A stretch of DNA of 32,851 nt, from the NCBI GenBank assembly GCA_043797305.1, contig JAZDPW010000025.1, positions 1 to 32,851 on the forward strand, given 5' to 3'. The first letter of the stretch is position 1; every line of letters begins with the position of its first letter. Both the position numbers and the translations under genes were made by a program. A model generated the notes under the pieces. The model did no database searches and was not told where the DNA came from. It worked only from the letters and a program-made list of their open reading frames with translations. Below, in pieces: positions 1 through 7,360 of the stretch. This DNA is from CAZGHF01 sp043797305. GTDB lineage: Bacteria; Patescibacteriota; Minisyncoccia; UBA6257; GWB1-50-10.

Positions 1-203
1 AGCATGGTGTGGACGAGCGTCCCGCCCACTGCCGTCGGGTCGGCGGCGGTGGACACGACGTCCATAATCCGCTTGTACAGAATGGGAGTTATAATGCCTC
101 CTCCCGCCACCGCCACGCCGTAAGAAAAAAAGACGAGCAGGCTGCTCTTTTTGTATTTCGCAAGGTGCGGCCAGTAGTATTTGATTATAAGTTTGAAGCT
201 CAT
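1..203 (-). CDS. ABC exporter, N-terminal transmembrane part (partial, runs off the window)
   Basis: The first 67 codons of a minus-strand gene are visible, starting at the ATG at 203-201 and running off the left edge. The peptide begins MSFKLIIKYYWPHLAKYKKS and continues with a hydrophobic stretch (SLLVFFSYGVAVAGGG), then ITPILYKRIMDVVST. This is the usual opening of an MsbA-like ABC exporter half-transporter: an elbow helix, the first membrane helix, then the first extracytoplasmic segment. Such proteins form homo- or heterodimers that export lipids, peptides or drugs with ATP. The ATP-binding domain is outside the window, so the substrate cannot be judged. The start codon is one base after the 3' end of tRNA-Ala on the same strand, so the mRNA 5' end is probably made by tRNA processing. 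The family call is recognition by eye of a short stretch. Confidence 0.7.
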   Translation of the reverse strand, partial: MSFKLIIKYYWPHLAKYKKSSLLVFFSYGVAVAGGGIITPILYKRIMDVVSTAADPTAVGGTLVHTM

Positions 204-204
204 G

Positions 205-275
205 TGGACCTACGGGGAGTCGAACCCCGGACTCATCCATGCCATGGATGCGTAATACCGCTTTACTATAGGCCC
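205..275 (-). tRNA. tRNA-Ala (anticodon GGC)
   Basis: A complete cloverleaf can be drawn on the minus strand: 7-bp acceptor stem GGGCCTA/TAGGTCC, 4-bp D stem GTAA/TTAC, 5-bp anticodon stem CATCC/GGATG with loop ATGGCAT, and T arm CGGGG-TTCGACT-CCCCG. The loop gives anticodon GGC, reading GCC alanine codons. The third acceptor pair is G3:U70, the alanine identity element, which supports the call independently. CCA is not encoded. It follows tRNA-Val by one base and precedes the ABC exporter start by one base, so all three are probably one transcript. Confidence 0.95.
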
Positions 276-276
276 G

Positions 277-348
277 TGCGCCCTGGAAGGATCGAACTTC
301 CGGCCTTTTGCGTGTCATGCAAACGCTCTACCACTGAGCTAAGGGCGC
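277..348 (-). tRNA. tRNA-Val (anticodon GAC)
   Basis: Minus-strand cloverleaf with acceptor stem GCGCCCT/AGGGCGC, D arm GCTC-AGTGGTA-GAGC, anticodon stem TTTGC/GCAAA around loop ATGACAC (anticodon GAC, reading GUC) and T arm GGAAG-TTCGATC-CTTCC. The discriminator is A and CCA is not encoded. It is the promoter-proximal member of the Val-Ala-exporter unit. Confidence 0.95.
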
Positions 349-362
349 GTTGGATAAAATTG

Positions 363-391
363 ATAATAACAAAACTTTACATCACGGGCAA
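363..391 (-). promoter_or_regulatory. Sigma-70-type promoter for tRNA-Val/tRNA-Ala
   Basis: On the minus strand TTGCCC (391-386) is followed after exactly 17 bases by TATTAT (368-363), 14 bases before the tRNA-Val 5' end. It overlaps the divergent tRNA-Arg promoter. The boxes are near consensus; activity is inferred. Confidence 0.6.
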
Positions 392-404
392 CTTAAACTA
401 TAAA
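376..404 (+). promoter_or_regulatory. Sigma-70-type promoter for tRNA-Arg/tRNA-Ser
   Basis: TTTACA (376-381) and TATAAA (399-404) are separated by 17 bases, and the tRNA-Arg 5' end lies 9 bases after the -10 box. The -35 box of the opposite promoter falls inside this spacer, so the two promoters are interlocked. Confidence 0.65.
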
Positions 405-413
405 TACTTAAAA

Positions 414-485
414 CCCCTCGTAGTTCAACGGATAGAACGGCTCACTCCTAACGAGCCGATAGAGGTTCAATTCCTCTCGAGGGGA
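414..485 (+). tRNA. tRNA-Arg (anticodon CCT)
   Basis: Cloverleaf with acceptor stem CCCCTCG/CGAGGGG and discriminator A, D arm GTTC-AACGGATA-GAAC, anticodon arm GCTCA-CTCCTAA-CGAGC (anticodon CCT, reading AGG) and T arm AGAGG-TTCAATT-CCTCT. The last anticodon-stem pair is A:C, a mismatch next to the loop. CCA is not encoded. tRNA-Ser begins one base after its end, so the two are cotranscribed. Confidence 0.93.
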
Positions 486-486
486 C

Positions 487-573
487 GGAGGGTTGGCAGA
501 GTGGTCTAACGCGCCGCACTCGAAATGCGGTTGGGGAGAAATCCCCTCACAGGTTCGAATCCTGTACCCTCCG
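487..573 (+). tRNA. tRNA-Ser (anticodon CGA)
   Basis: A class II tRNA of 87 nt with the long variable arm typical of serine (stem GGGGA/TCCCC). The acceptor stem is GGAGGGT/ACCCTCC with discriminator G. The anticodon stem CCGCA/TGCGG encloses CTCGAAA, giving anticodon CGA (reads UCG). The T arm is ACAGG-TTCGAAT-CCTGT. CCA is not encoded. An imperfect copy of its 3' end lies about 175 bases downstream, beyond a structured repeat. Confidence 0.95.
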
Positions 574-580
574 CAAATTT

Positions 581-614
581 GCAAAAACATATCTTTCTAG
601 AGACATGTTTTTGC
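581..614 (+). terminator. Hairpin after tRNA-Ser, likely terminator
   Basis: GCAAAAACAT (581-590) and ATGTTTTTGC (605-614) form a perfect 10-bp stem that can extend inward by four pairs with one mismatch. The descending arm is T-rich. Placement eight bases after the tRNA suggests transcription termination or a 3' processing boundary. Confidence 0.5.
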
Positions 615-625
615 ATATCTTCGGC

Positions 626-737
626 AAGGATTCGAACGGGAAAGGGGTCGGGAAAACGGGAGTTTTCCCGTGGCGGAAATACTAAAACCGCTGGGTTTTA
701 GAAAATTTTGTGAATACAAAATTTTGTTCGATTCCTT
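626..737. repeat. Nested inverted repeat folding as a three-armed cloverleaf
   Basis: An outer stem AAGGATTCGAAC (626-637) pairs with GTTCGATTCCTT (726-737) with one mismatch. Inside lie three independent hairpins in a row: CGGGAAAAC/GTTTTCCCG (649-657/662-670, loop GGGA), CTAAAACC/GGTTTTAG (682-689/694-701, loop GCTG) and AAAATTTTGT/ACAAAATTTT (702-711/716-725, loop GAAT). The outer arms resemble a tRNA T arm plus acceptor strand in both orientations. There is no open frame of note. Together with 581-614 and the promoter at 789 it fills the gene-free stretch from 574 to 895. It could be a small mobile palindromic element or a structured RNA. The pairing is read directly from the sequence; the function is unknown. 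Confidence 0.6.
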
Positions 738-748
738 ACCCTCCGCAA
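726..748 (+). repeat. Duplicate of the tRNA-Ser 3' end (att-like)
   Basis: Positions 726-748 match the end of tRNA-Ser plus flank (553-576). The shared string ACCCTCCGCAA is identical, and the preceding GTTCGA-TCCT part differs by one substitution and one missing base. Duplication of a tRNA 3' end is the usual trace of insertion at a tRNA gene. Here only the small structured repeat lies between the copies and no integrase is present. Confidence 0.5.
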
Positions 749-788
749 GTATACAAAAAGTGGTCAGAAATACGGGACTTATTAGGGC

Positions 789-817
789 TTGACACTTAAG
801 GGGTGTCGTTATATAAT
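789..817 (+). promoter_or_regulatory. Perfect-consensus sigma-70 promoter
   Basis: TTGACA (789-794), a 17-base spacer and TATAAT (812-817) match the bacterial housekeeping consensus at all twelve positions. The expected transcription start near 824 gives a leader of about 72 nt before the GTG at 896. The leader carries a 7-bp hairpin CTCGAGA/TCTCGAG (840-846/852-858). Confidence 0.8.
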
Positions 818-895
818 CGGAAGCAGCAACTCATTAGAGCTCGAGAACTCGTCTCGAGACAAGACACGCTTTTCTCTACCCAGGGAGGGCGCTCC

Positions 896-1633
896 GTGAA
901 GAAGATCAAGCTGTTGGCGGTTGCGAGTTTCGTGATCGTCACGTTCGCGGAGACACTCTCCGCACAGGCGTTCCCAATGTGGAGGAAGTCAATGTCGCCG
1001 GCCGAGGTGGCGGAAGCCATCGAAGACGACGACGACACGCGACTCCTCGCAACTCCCGCTCAGATCCTCACCGCGATCCGGCAAGCGTTGCCGGAAGCGA
1101 AGATTGAGGACATATCAGGACTCGTCGCATACCTCCGCAGTCTGGAGGTACGACTCTGTCCGAGGGGAGAATACCAGCTTTCCCGAATTCTCAGAGGGAA
1201 GCTGGACTGGGACTTCCGACGGCACTTCGGCGTCGGCGAACCCTGCTTCTTCGACAGGAACTTGAACAAGTTCGTCCTGTCGGGAAGCTGCGGCAACGTC
1301 ATCGCGTACGACACCGTAGAACCGACGCCCCCGCAGGTCGAGCCGACGTCACCGATACCGGTGTACGTCAGCCAAACGGTCATCCTCGTCGCCGACACCA
1401 CGGCGCATGAGGAACCGCCTCCTCAAATCGTCGTGAAGAAGGAGGGCGACGGGTGGCTCAAGAAAGTCCTTATCGGGACCGTAGCCGGCGCAACCATTTA
1501 CGCTGCCGCTGACTACTTCCTCGGTGGGGACGACAAACCGACCGATCCCCCGATCGATGGAGGCGGACCGGTCAACCCACCGAATAGGGCGAGGATCAAG
1601 ATACCGATTTCCTTGCCTTTCGGCGGAAGGTAG
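896..1633 (+). CDS. Secreted or membrane-anchored protein of unknown function
   Basis: I do not recognise this 245-residue protein. The GTG at 896 is chosen because a good Shine-Dalgarno (GGGAGG) lies just upstream and the product then opens with a classic signal peptide: KKIK, a hydrophobic core (LLAVASFVIVTFAETL) and SAQA as a signal peptidase I site. The mature part has an acidic run (EDDDD), a short Cys-containing region (VRLCPRG, GEPCFF, SGSCGN), a proline-rich linker (TPPQVEPTSP), a possible membrane helix near residues 182-203 (WLKKVLIGTVAGATIY) and a Pro/Gly-rich tail. An in-frame ATG at 803 is unlikely as the start because it lies within the promoter. The gene has its own promoter and a hairpin after it. 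It looks more GC-rich than its neighbours. It may be a foreign or fast-evolving envelope protein. Confidence 0.65.
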   Translation: MKKIKLLAVASFVIVTFAETLSAQAFPMWRKSMSPAEVAEAIEDDDDTRLLATPAQILTAIRQALPEAKIEDISGLVAYLRSLEVRLCPRGEYQLSRILRGKLDWDFRRHFGVGEPCFFDRNLNKFVLSGSCGNVIAYDTVEPTPPQVEPTSPIPVYVSQTVILVADTTAHEEPPPQIVVKKEGDGWLKKVLIGTVAGATIYAAADYFLGGDDKPTDPPIDGGGPVNPPNRARIKIPISLPFGGR

Positions 1634-1638
1634 CACAC

Positions 1639-1682
1639 GGCTGGGTGCGGGTAGGTCACACCGACCCGCCCGCACCCTAGCC
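1639..1682 (+). terminator. Long GC-rich hairpin after the secreted protein gene
   Basis: GGGTGCGGG (1643-1651) pairs with CCCGCACCC (1669-1677), extended outside by GGCT/AGCC across one bulged base, with an inner GGTC/GACC hairpin (1654-1657/1663-1666). It starts six bases after the stop codon. No T tract follows, so it could terminate weakly or protect the mRNA 3' end. Confidence 0.5.
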
Positions 1683-1700
1683 CAACACGTTAAATCGAAT

Positions 1701-4700
1701 ATGAATATGAAAAACACATATATGAAAAAAACAAAAAAGGTTTTAATAAAAATCGGTGCGTTTGCGTTGGGAGCAATTCTTTTGTTTCCAAACATGGGGT
1801 TTGCCGCTTCGGCGAGTTTTAACAACAACTCTGCCGACTTTCCGACGGTAAGAGCCGCAAACTACACGCTCTACCCGAACTCGACTACCAATTGGTCAAC
1901 CTACACTTCGGCCGAAGCGGGCCAAATTATCGGTGTTGCCATCTATTACCACAACACTTCAAGCGTAACGGCTGAGAACACGATAATCAGAGCCAACCGG
2001 CCGTCCGGCACGAGCAATATTTTCACAATCACGGGAAGCGTGGGAGCGAGTAATGCCCCGACCGTAACCGGCGCGACAACAGTGTCGATATCCTCGAACG
2101 AAACTCTTACTTACATTCCCGGTTCGGTGAAATGGTTTCCAAACCAATCGCTTTCGGAATACACTCTGCCGAACGGTCAGGACGGCATGGAAATTTTCGG
2201 CAGCGGTTTGAATGTTGGAAATATTGCCGGTGGTTGGAATACCCAAGGCAGTGTGGTTCTTCAATTCCAAATTTCAAAATCCACCACGCCTCCCCAAGAT
2301 TCCCAACCGTCGGCTACCACAAACGCCGCTACAAATATCTCTCAAAGCTCCGCTACCTTGAATGGTTACGTCAATCCGAACGGTTCGACGGACACGACCC
2401 GCTGGTTCGAATGGGGTACGAGTTCCGGAAACCTGAATTTTTCAACCAATCACAACAATCAAGGTTCTTCGGCTTCTAATTTCAGCGATTCCATAGCGGG
2501 ACTTTCCGCAAATACAACTTATTACTTCAGAGCCGCAGCCAGAAACTCCGCCGGAACGATATACGGAAGCGTCCTTTCATTTAGGACGGATTCGGCGCCG
2601 ACCCCGAATAAGCCGGCTGTGAGCACATACGCTGCTTCCAACGTCGGTGAAACTTCCGCGACATTAAACGGTTATCTTGCCACGAACCAGTCAATCGACA
2701 CGGAGCGGTGGTTTGAGTGGGGCACGAGTTCCACTAATTTGAGCCGCTCAACCAGCCGGAACGGCCAAAGCTCGGACGGGACTTTTTCCGAAACAATCTC
2801 CGGCCTTTCGGCGGACACGACTTATTATTTCCGGGCGGCGGGAGAAAACTCGGCTGGCGTTGATTACGGCACCACGAGGTCTTTTAGAACCAGTGGTTCT
2901 ACACAAACCCAAAGCCAACCGAGCGTTACCACTTCCAACGCTTCCAATATCAGCCAAACTTCCGCTACCCTGAACGGTTACGTGAATCCAAATGGCTCGA
3001 CGGACACGGCTCGGTGGTTCGAGTGGGGCACGAGCTTGGGAAGCTTGAGCCGTTCAACCAGCCGGACCAACCAGGGTTCGTCCGCTTCGAACTTCAACGA
3101 AACGATATCGGGTCTTTCGGCGGATACGACCTACTACTTCAGAGCGGTGGCCCAAAACTCGGCCGGAACGGTTCAGGGAAACGTACTTTCCTTTAGAACG
3201 GATACCGGGCAACAGACCGATTCAAATAAGCCGGCGGTGAGCACTTTCAGCGCCTCCAACGTGGACGAAGATTCAGCCACCCTTGGCGGTTATCTTTACA
3301 CGAATGGCTCGACTAATACGACCCGGTGGTTCGAATGGGGTACGAGTTCCGGAAATCTGAACCGCTCAACCAACCGTATCAGTCAGAGCTCAGACGGATC
3401 TTTTAACGAAAACATCTCCGGACTTACGGGCGGCACAACTTATTACTTTAGGGCCGCCGCCGAAAACTCGGCTGGGACCGACTACGGCAGCGTGAGGTCA
3501 TTCCGGACGGACGCCGGACAACAACAGACCTCGGATTTGCCCGACGTTACCACTTCAAGCGCTTCCAACATTGACGAAGATTCCGCCACTTTGAACGGCT
3601 ATCTCGACCCGAACGGTACAACGGATACGGATCGCTGGTTCGAGTGGGGAACGAGTTCCGGAAGCTTGAACCGTTCGACTAATCGGGTTGGCCAGTCTTC
3701 AAGCGGAAACTTCAACCAGACCATTTCCGGACTCTCGACTAACACGACCTATTATTTCCGGGCGGCCGCCGAAAACTCGGCCGGGACCGAGTACGGCATC
3801 GTGAGGTCTTTCAGAACCGATTCTTCGGAGCAGTCTTCGGATTTGGCCGATGTAACCACACTGAGCGCCACCAATATTGACCGGGATTCCGCTAGGTTAA
3901 ACGGCCGCGTTGATTCAAACGACTCGAATACGGATGTCTGGTTTGAGTGGGGCACAAGCTCCGGGAACTTGAGTCGCACAACCAGCCGAATTAATGAAGG
4001 TTCGTCTTCTTCGGACTTCAACGATTACTTGTCGGGTCTTAACTCGGACACAACTTATTACTTCAGAGCCGTAGCCGAAACTTCGGCCGGCACCAATTAC
4101 GGCGCCGTGAGATCCTTCCGGACTGATTACTCCGACAACTATCAGCCGAACTATAATCAACTTCCGACGGTAACGACCTACAGTCCGACTGGCGTCTACC
4201 AAAATACAGCGACCTTCAACGGCTACGTGAACCCGAACAGCTCTTCGGACACCTATCGCTGGTTTGAGTATTACGCCTCCGGCACCGGAGTTCTCTCGAC
4301 GAGCAGGGTTTATCAGGGCAGCGGTTCTTCGAACTTCAACCAGTACGTAAGTAATCTTCAGAACAACACCACTTACTACGTAAGAGCGGCAGCGCAGAAC
4401 TCGTCCGGCACCGTTTACGGAAACTACATTTCTTTCGGGACCGGTTCCGGTTCCGGCACCTACTACGGTGATTCAAATCAGCAACCACTGGCTTTGACGA
4501 ACAGTGCCACGAGCATATTTACGACAAGCGCCCAGTTGAATGGGCTTGCACTTGTCGGCAGTGCCGCTACAACCAATGTCTGGTTCGAGTGGGGCACCAA
4601 TTCTTCTTCGTTCAACAGTCAGACATCACTTGCTTCAATCGGTTACGCGGCCTCTTCGCCTTTTACGGCAAATCTTACCGGCCTTGTACCGGGCACCACT

Positions 4701-5726
4701 TATTACTTCCGGGCAGTTGCCCAAAACGTTTACGGCACCGGCCGGGGAGTTATATTGAGCTTCCGGACTAACGGTTCGGTTGCCCAACCGGCGGTGGCCG
4801 CGTCGGGAACATCGGGCGGTTCAAGCCTTTCCTTGAGAAAAGAAGTTGAAAATCTTTCCTTCCCGAACGGCACCAAAACATCGGTTGCCGCTGCGGCCGG
4901 CAATACCATTCGCTTCAACATTACGGTGACAAACACCGGTAATACCGAACTCGACAACGTTACCGTAACCGATGAACTTTCTTCCTTTCTGGATTTCGAA
5001 AGCGCCACCGACGGCGGCACCTGGAACGAAACCAGCGAAAGGGTAAGTTGGAGAATCGACAATCTTGATTCGGGAGAAAAAAGAACGGTAAGCGTAAATG
5101 CGGAAGCGAAAGAGCTGCCGAATAACGTCGTTGCCGAAAACACGGCCGAAGTGACGACTTCGGGTCTGAAAACAAGAACCTCGAACGCCGTAATCGTTCT
5201 CATTAACACTCAGCACGTCATTCTCTCGATTGCGAACGAAGACGAGGTGGTTAGCCCCGGGGAAAACATCGATTACGTAGTGACTTACAAAAACGAGGGC
5301 GAGTCGGAAGTGAAGAACCTCCGCCTTACGGTCGTCCTGCCGAACGGAATTGAATTTAAGAGTTCGGACTTCGCTTTCTCCAGAGAAGAAAATATTCTCC
5401 GGCTCGATGTGCCGGACCTCGGCGCAAAAGAAACCGGAGAAGCGACGTTTAGAGCGAACGTAAACGGCGACTTCCAGGAGGAAACCTCGGTTACCACGAA
5501 CGCCCTGCTCGTCTACACCGACCTCCTCGACAACAATCAGAGAGGAGTTAACGCTTTCGTCATTAACGTGGTCCGGGCCGGCATTGGTTCGTTTGCCGCA
5601 TCGATTTTCGGCTCAATGCCCGGAAACCTGCCCTTCCTTCTCCTCGTAATCTTCGTCTTCATAATCGCCATTTATCTCTTCCGCCGGTTAAGGAAAGCGG
5701 AAGAACAGCAAGCTATTCCGGCCTAA
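1701..5726 (+). CDS. Large surface protein with eight fibronectin-III-like repeats and C-terminal membrane anchor
   Basis: A 1341-residue envelope protein. The N-terminus has Lys-rich MKKTKK, a hydrophobic core (VLIKIGAFALGAILLF) and GFAAS as a cleavage site. In-frame ATGs at 1701, 1707 and 1722 are all possible starts, and none has a clear Shine-Dalgarno. Residues of about 38-195 form an unrecognised domain. Eight beta-sandwich repeats of about 95-105 residues follow, with hallmarks SATLNGYVNPNG, RWFEWGTS, ISGLSANTTYYFRA and SAGTxYGxxxSFRT. Two DUF11-like modules come next, with ITVTNTGNTELDNVTVTD and YVVTYKNEGESEVKNLRL. A final helix (LPFLLLVIFVFIIAIYLF) and a basic tail anchor it in the membrane. 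It is likely a stalk-like adhesin or S-layer-type protein on the outside. Its stop codon overlaps that of the convergent glycosyltransferase by four bases. Confidence 0.85.
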   Translation: MNMKNTYMKKTKKVLIKIGAFALGAILLFPNMGFAASASFNNNSADFPTVRAANYTLYPNSTTNWSTYTSAEAGQIIGVAIYYHNTSSVTAENTIIRANRPSGTSNIFTITGSVGASNAPTVTGATTVSISSNETLTYIPGSVKWFPNQSLSEYTLPNGQDGMEIFGSGLNVGNIAGGWNTQGSVVLQFQISKSTTPPQDSQPSATTNAATNISQSSATLNGYVNPNGSTDTTRWFEWGTSSGNLNFSTNHNNQGSSASNFSDSIAGLSANTTYYFRAAARNSAGTIYGSVLSFRTDSAPTPNKPAVSTYAASNVGETSATLNGYLATNQSIDTERWFEWGTSSTNLSRSTSRNGQSSDGTFSETISGLSADTTYYFRAAGENSAGVDYGTTRSFRTSGSTQTQSQPSVTTSNASNISQTSATLNGYVNPNGSTDTARWFEWGTSLGSLSRSTSRTNQGSSASNFNETISGLSADTTYYFRAVAQNSAGTVQGNVLSFRTDTGQQTDSNKPAVSTFSASNVDEDSATLGGYLYTNGSTNTTRWFEWGTSSGNLNRSTNRISQSSDGSFNENISGLTGGTTYYFRAAAENSAGTDYGSVRSFRTDAGQQQTSDLPDVTTSSASNIDEDSATLNGYLDPNGTTDTDRWFEWGTSSGSLNRSTNRVGQSSSGNFNQTISGLSTNTTYYFRAAAENSAGTEYGIVRSFRTDSSEQSSDLADVTTLSATNIDRDSARLNGRVDSNDSNTDVWFEWGTSSGNLSRTTSRINEGSSSSDFNDYLSGLNSDTTYYFRAVAETSAGTNYGAVRSFRTDYSDNYQPNYNQLPTVTTYSPTGVYQNTATFNGYVNPNSSSDTYRWFEYYASGTGVLSTSRVYQGSGSSNFNQYVSNLQNNTTYYVRAAAQNSSGTVYGNYISFGTGSGSGTYYGDSNQQPLALTNSATSIFTTSAQLNGLALVGSAATTNVWFEWGTNSSSFNSQTSLASIGYAASSPFTANLTGLVPGTTYYFRAVAQNVYGTGRGVILSFRTNGSVAQPAVAASGTSGGSSLSLRKEVENLSFPNGTKTSVAAAAGNTIRFNITVTNTGNTELDNVTVTDELSSFLDFESATDGGTWNETSERVSWRIDNLDSGEKRTVSVNAEAKELPNNVVAENTAEVTTSGLKTRTSNAVIVLINTQHVILSIANEDEVVSPGENIDYVVTYKNEGESEVKNLRLTVVLPNGIEFKSSDFAFSREENILRLDVPDLGAKETGEATFRANVNGDFQEETSVTTNALLVYTDLLDNNQRGVNAFVINVVRAGIGSFAASIFGSMPGNLPFLLLVIFVFIIAIYLFRRLRKAEEQQAIPA
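2303..4772 (+). repeat. Eight tandem coding repeats of about 0.3 kb
   Basis: Each unit encodes one fibronectin-III-like domain. Units 1 and 3 share wording (SATLNGYVNPNGSTDT, GSSASNF, VLSFRTD), and units 2 and 4 share a different wording (KPAVST, ASNV, SSDG, DYG). Units 5 and 6 resemble unit 4; units 7 and 8 are more diverged. This points to an ancestral duplication of a two-unit block. Confidence 0.85.
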
Positions 5727-7192
5727 CGGCTCTTTGGCGTCGGCCAAAAACCGAGCTTAAACCTGCCTCCTAACATCAGGCGGGTTTGAGCTTCAACCGC
5801 CGGAACGGCGCTGAAAACGATTATAAGAACCGGAGCGAGTACCCAATAAAGAAAATAAAAAACGTAATGTTTTCTGCGGAACCAACCTGGTTTCGGTGGA
5901 AGAAGCACGACGCTCAAGACGGCCGAGGCGACGAGTCCCAAAACGGAGAAGTTCAGAATCGGGCCGACGATTCTCCTTACGTTGTATGAAATGAGAGTCA
6001 AACTGAATTCGTAGCTTCCCAAAACAAGCGGCAGCCAACCAAGAGCAAAGAGAATAAAAGCCGCCGTCGCCCAGGAGTGAAACCCCTCCATAAATATGAA
6101 AGTCCAAAAAGCCTTTTTGCGAAAGGGGATTTTTTTGTTTTCCACGAAACCCGAGAGCATATAAGGAATGTTTTCCGCTCCCCAAGCCCAGCGCCGCTGC
6201 TGGCGGTAAAGATTGCCGACTGTTCCCCAAAAAGTCGGGGCGTGGGTGGCATCCATTGAAACCGGGAAGTGGAGCGGTTCGGTCCGCCAGTTGCCGTCAT
6301 AGTGGAGATAAAATTTCCAAAAAATGAGCGAATCTTCCGACACATACTCCGTATCCCAAAAATCGACTTCAACGAGGGCTTTAAAAGGCATCGCTTGAGA
6401 AGTGAAAGTCGAGAGCTGTTCGGGGCGCGACTGCTGCATCATCTGCCAGAAAGTCGGGAAAAAGGACATCACTTTCGAAAAAGGAGGGGCGTCGTAAATA
6501 TTGTTGGTGAAAAGCGGAATCGGCTGATAGCTGGAGTGTTGGGGGTCTTTACAGGTTAAAAATAAGTAAGCGAGCCGGCCGAAATATTCCGGCGGCACCT
6601 GAGTATCGACGTCGAGAACCGAAACGACTATGTTTTCATACTTCAAACCGAGTTGGTTAATAATCTCCTCTTTCGCCCGGCGGACCATCCAGGTTTCATT
6701 CGAACCCTTGCCCGGTATCTCGCCCGGGAGATTCGCCGGATGCCGGGTAATGAGAAACCGAAGGAAATCCCCGCCAAACTCCCGTTCCATCTTTTTTGCG
6801 GTTTCTATTGCTTCCCTACCGGCTCGTTCCTCGATTCCCAAAACCACGATAATTTTGTCTTTGGGATAATTCGAATTTCTAAGAGTAAGAAACGTTTCCT
6901 TTACAACGGAAGGGGGCTCTTTATACATCGGCAAGACAACCAAGTGACGGATCTCTCGCCAATTTTCGATTCCTTCCAACTTATCGCGCCAATTAATTTT
7001 CAGGTTCTCCTTGGTCCTTGAAAACGAATAGCGCAGGTGAAAGTAAAGATAAACGATGCGAATCAGCCAAAAAAGAGAGTAGAGAACGAAAAAAACCGAA
7101 ACAAAAACAGGCGCTTTGAACGAAAGCCAAAAAATTATGGCGAAAGTAGCCCACGTAAGGGCGCCGGGTAAAATTTCAAAAAGACGTCTCAT
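5723..7192 (-). CDS. Membrane-bound family 2 glycosyltransferase (processive type)
   Basis: A 489-residue inner-membrane glycosyltransferase that probably polymerises or attaches sugars using nucleotide sugars. Two N-terminal helices (about residues 8-50: ALTWATFAIIFWLSF, VFFVLYSLFWLIRIVYLYF) precede a cytoplasmic GT-A domain with VVLPMYKE, the metal-binding DVD in SVLDVDTQVP, an acidic EDS in EYVSEDSLIFWKF and QQRRW, the QxxRW signature of cellulose-synthase-like enzymes. Three or four helices close the protein. The ATG at 7192 is chosen because it gives the compact family-like start MRRLFEIL. A GTG at 7231 would add 13 residues encoded inside a palindromic repeat. Lying next to the large surface protein suggests a role in surface polysaccharide or glycoprotein, but this is inference. 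Confidence 0.85.
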   Translation of the reverse strand: MRRLFEILPGALTWATFAIIFWLSFKAPVFVSVFFVLYSLFWLIRIVYLYFHLRYSFSRTKENLKINWRDKLEGIENWREIRHLVVLPMYKEPPSVVKETFLTLRNSNYPKDKIIVVLGIEERAGREAIETAKKMEREFGGDFLRFLITRHPANLPGEIPGKGSNETWMVRRAKEEIINQLGLKYENIVVSVLDVDTQVPPEYFGRLAYLFLTCKDPQHSSYQPIPLFTNNIYDAPPFSKVMSFFPTFWQMMQQSRPEQLSTFTSQAMPFKALVEVDFWDTEYVSEDSLIFWKFYLHYDGNWRTEPLHFPVSMDATHAPTFWGTVGNLYRQQRRWAWGAENIPYMLSGFVENKKIPFRKKAFWTFIFMEGFHSWATAAFILFALGWLPLVLGSYEFSLTLISYNVRRIVGPILNFSVLGLVASAVLSVVLLPPKPGWFRRKHYVFYFLYWVLAPVLIIVFSAVPAVEAQTRLMLGGRFKLGFWPTPKSR

Positions 7193-7323
7193 CCCGTTAG
7201 AAACCTGTTTTTTAGTATTTGACTTTGTCACAGCAGTAACATGGTAGTTAATTTGGTTTATCCTCGCTAGAGGTGAGCATAAAAATTTCGACGAAATTTT
7301 TATGCCGAGGATTTCTAACGGGA
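7192..7323. repeat. Palindromic element, copy A (CCCGTTAGAAA arms with AT hairpin)
   Basis: A perfect 12-bp inverted repeat (7192-7203 and 7312-7323) brackets 108 bases. Next to the right arm is a hairpin GCATAAAAATTTC/GAAATTTTTATGC (7277-7289/7293-7305) with a 3-base loop. Read on the minus strand it ends at ...TCTAACGGG followed immediately by the ATG of the glycosyltransferase. The first 58 bases on that strand align with copy C at 15995-16123. Confidence 0.75.
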
Positions 7324-7360
7324 CTCATAGATATCGCTTCATATATGTTAATATAAAGTA

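Noticed and set aside
9..509. 166-codon plus-strand open frame across the start of the window
   Set aside because: It runs through the reverse strand of an ABC exporter and two tRNAs and into tRNA-Arg, so it cannot be a protein gene.
626..737. A fifth tRNA gene
   Set aside because: The fold is cloverleaf-like, but the arm sizes are wrong, there is no anticodon loop with U33, and the outer stem is 12 bp.
803..895. Upstream ATG extension of the secreted protein gene
   Set aside because: The ATG at 803 lies between the -35 and -10 boxes of the promoter, so it is not transcribed. The GTG at 896 gives a signal peptide and has a Shine-Dalgarno.
574..895. Integrated mobile element with integrase next to tRNA-Ser
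   Set aside because: The tRNA tail is duplicated, but only about 150 bases lie between the copies and no recombinase is encoded nearby.
2303..4772. CRISPR-like tandem repeat array
   Set aside because: The period is about 0.3 kb and in frame, encoding protein domains. No short direct repeats with unique spacers occur anywhere in the window.
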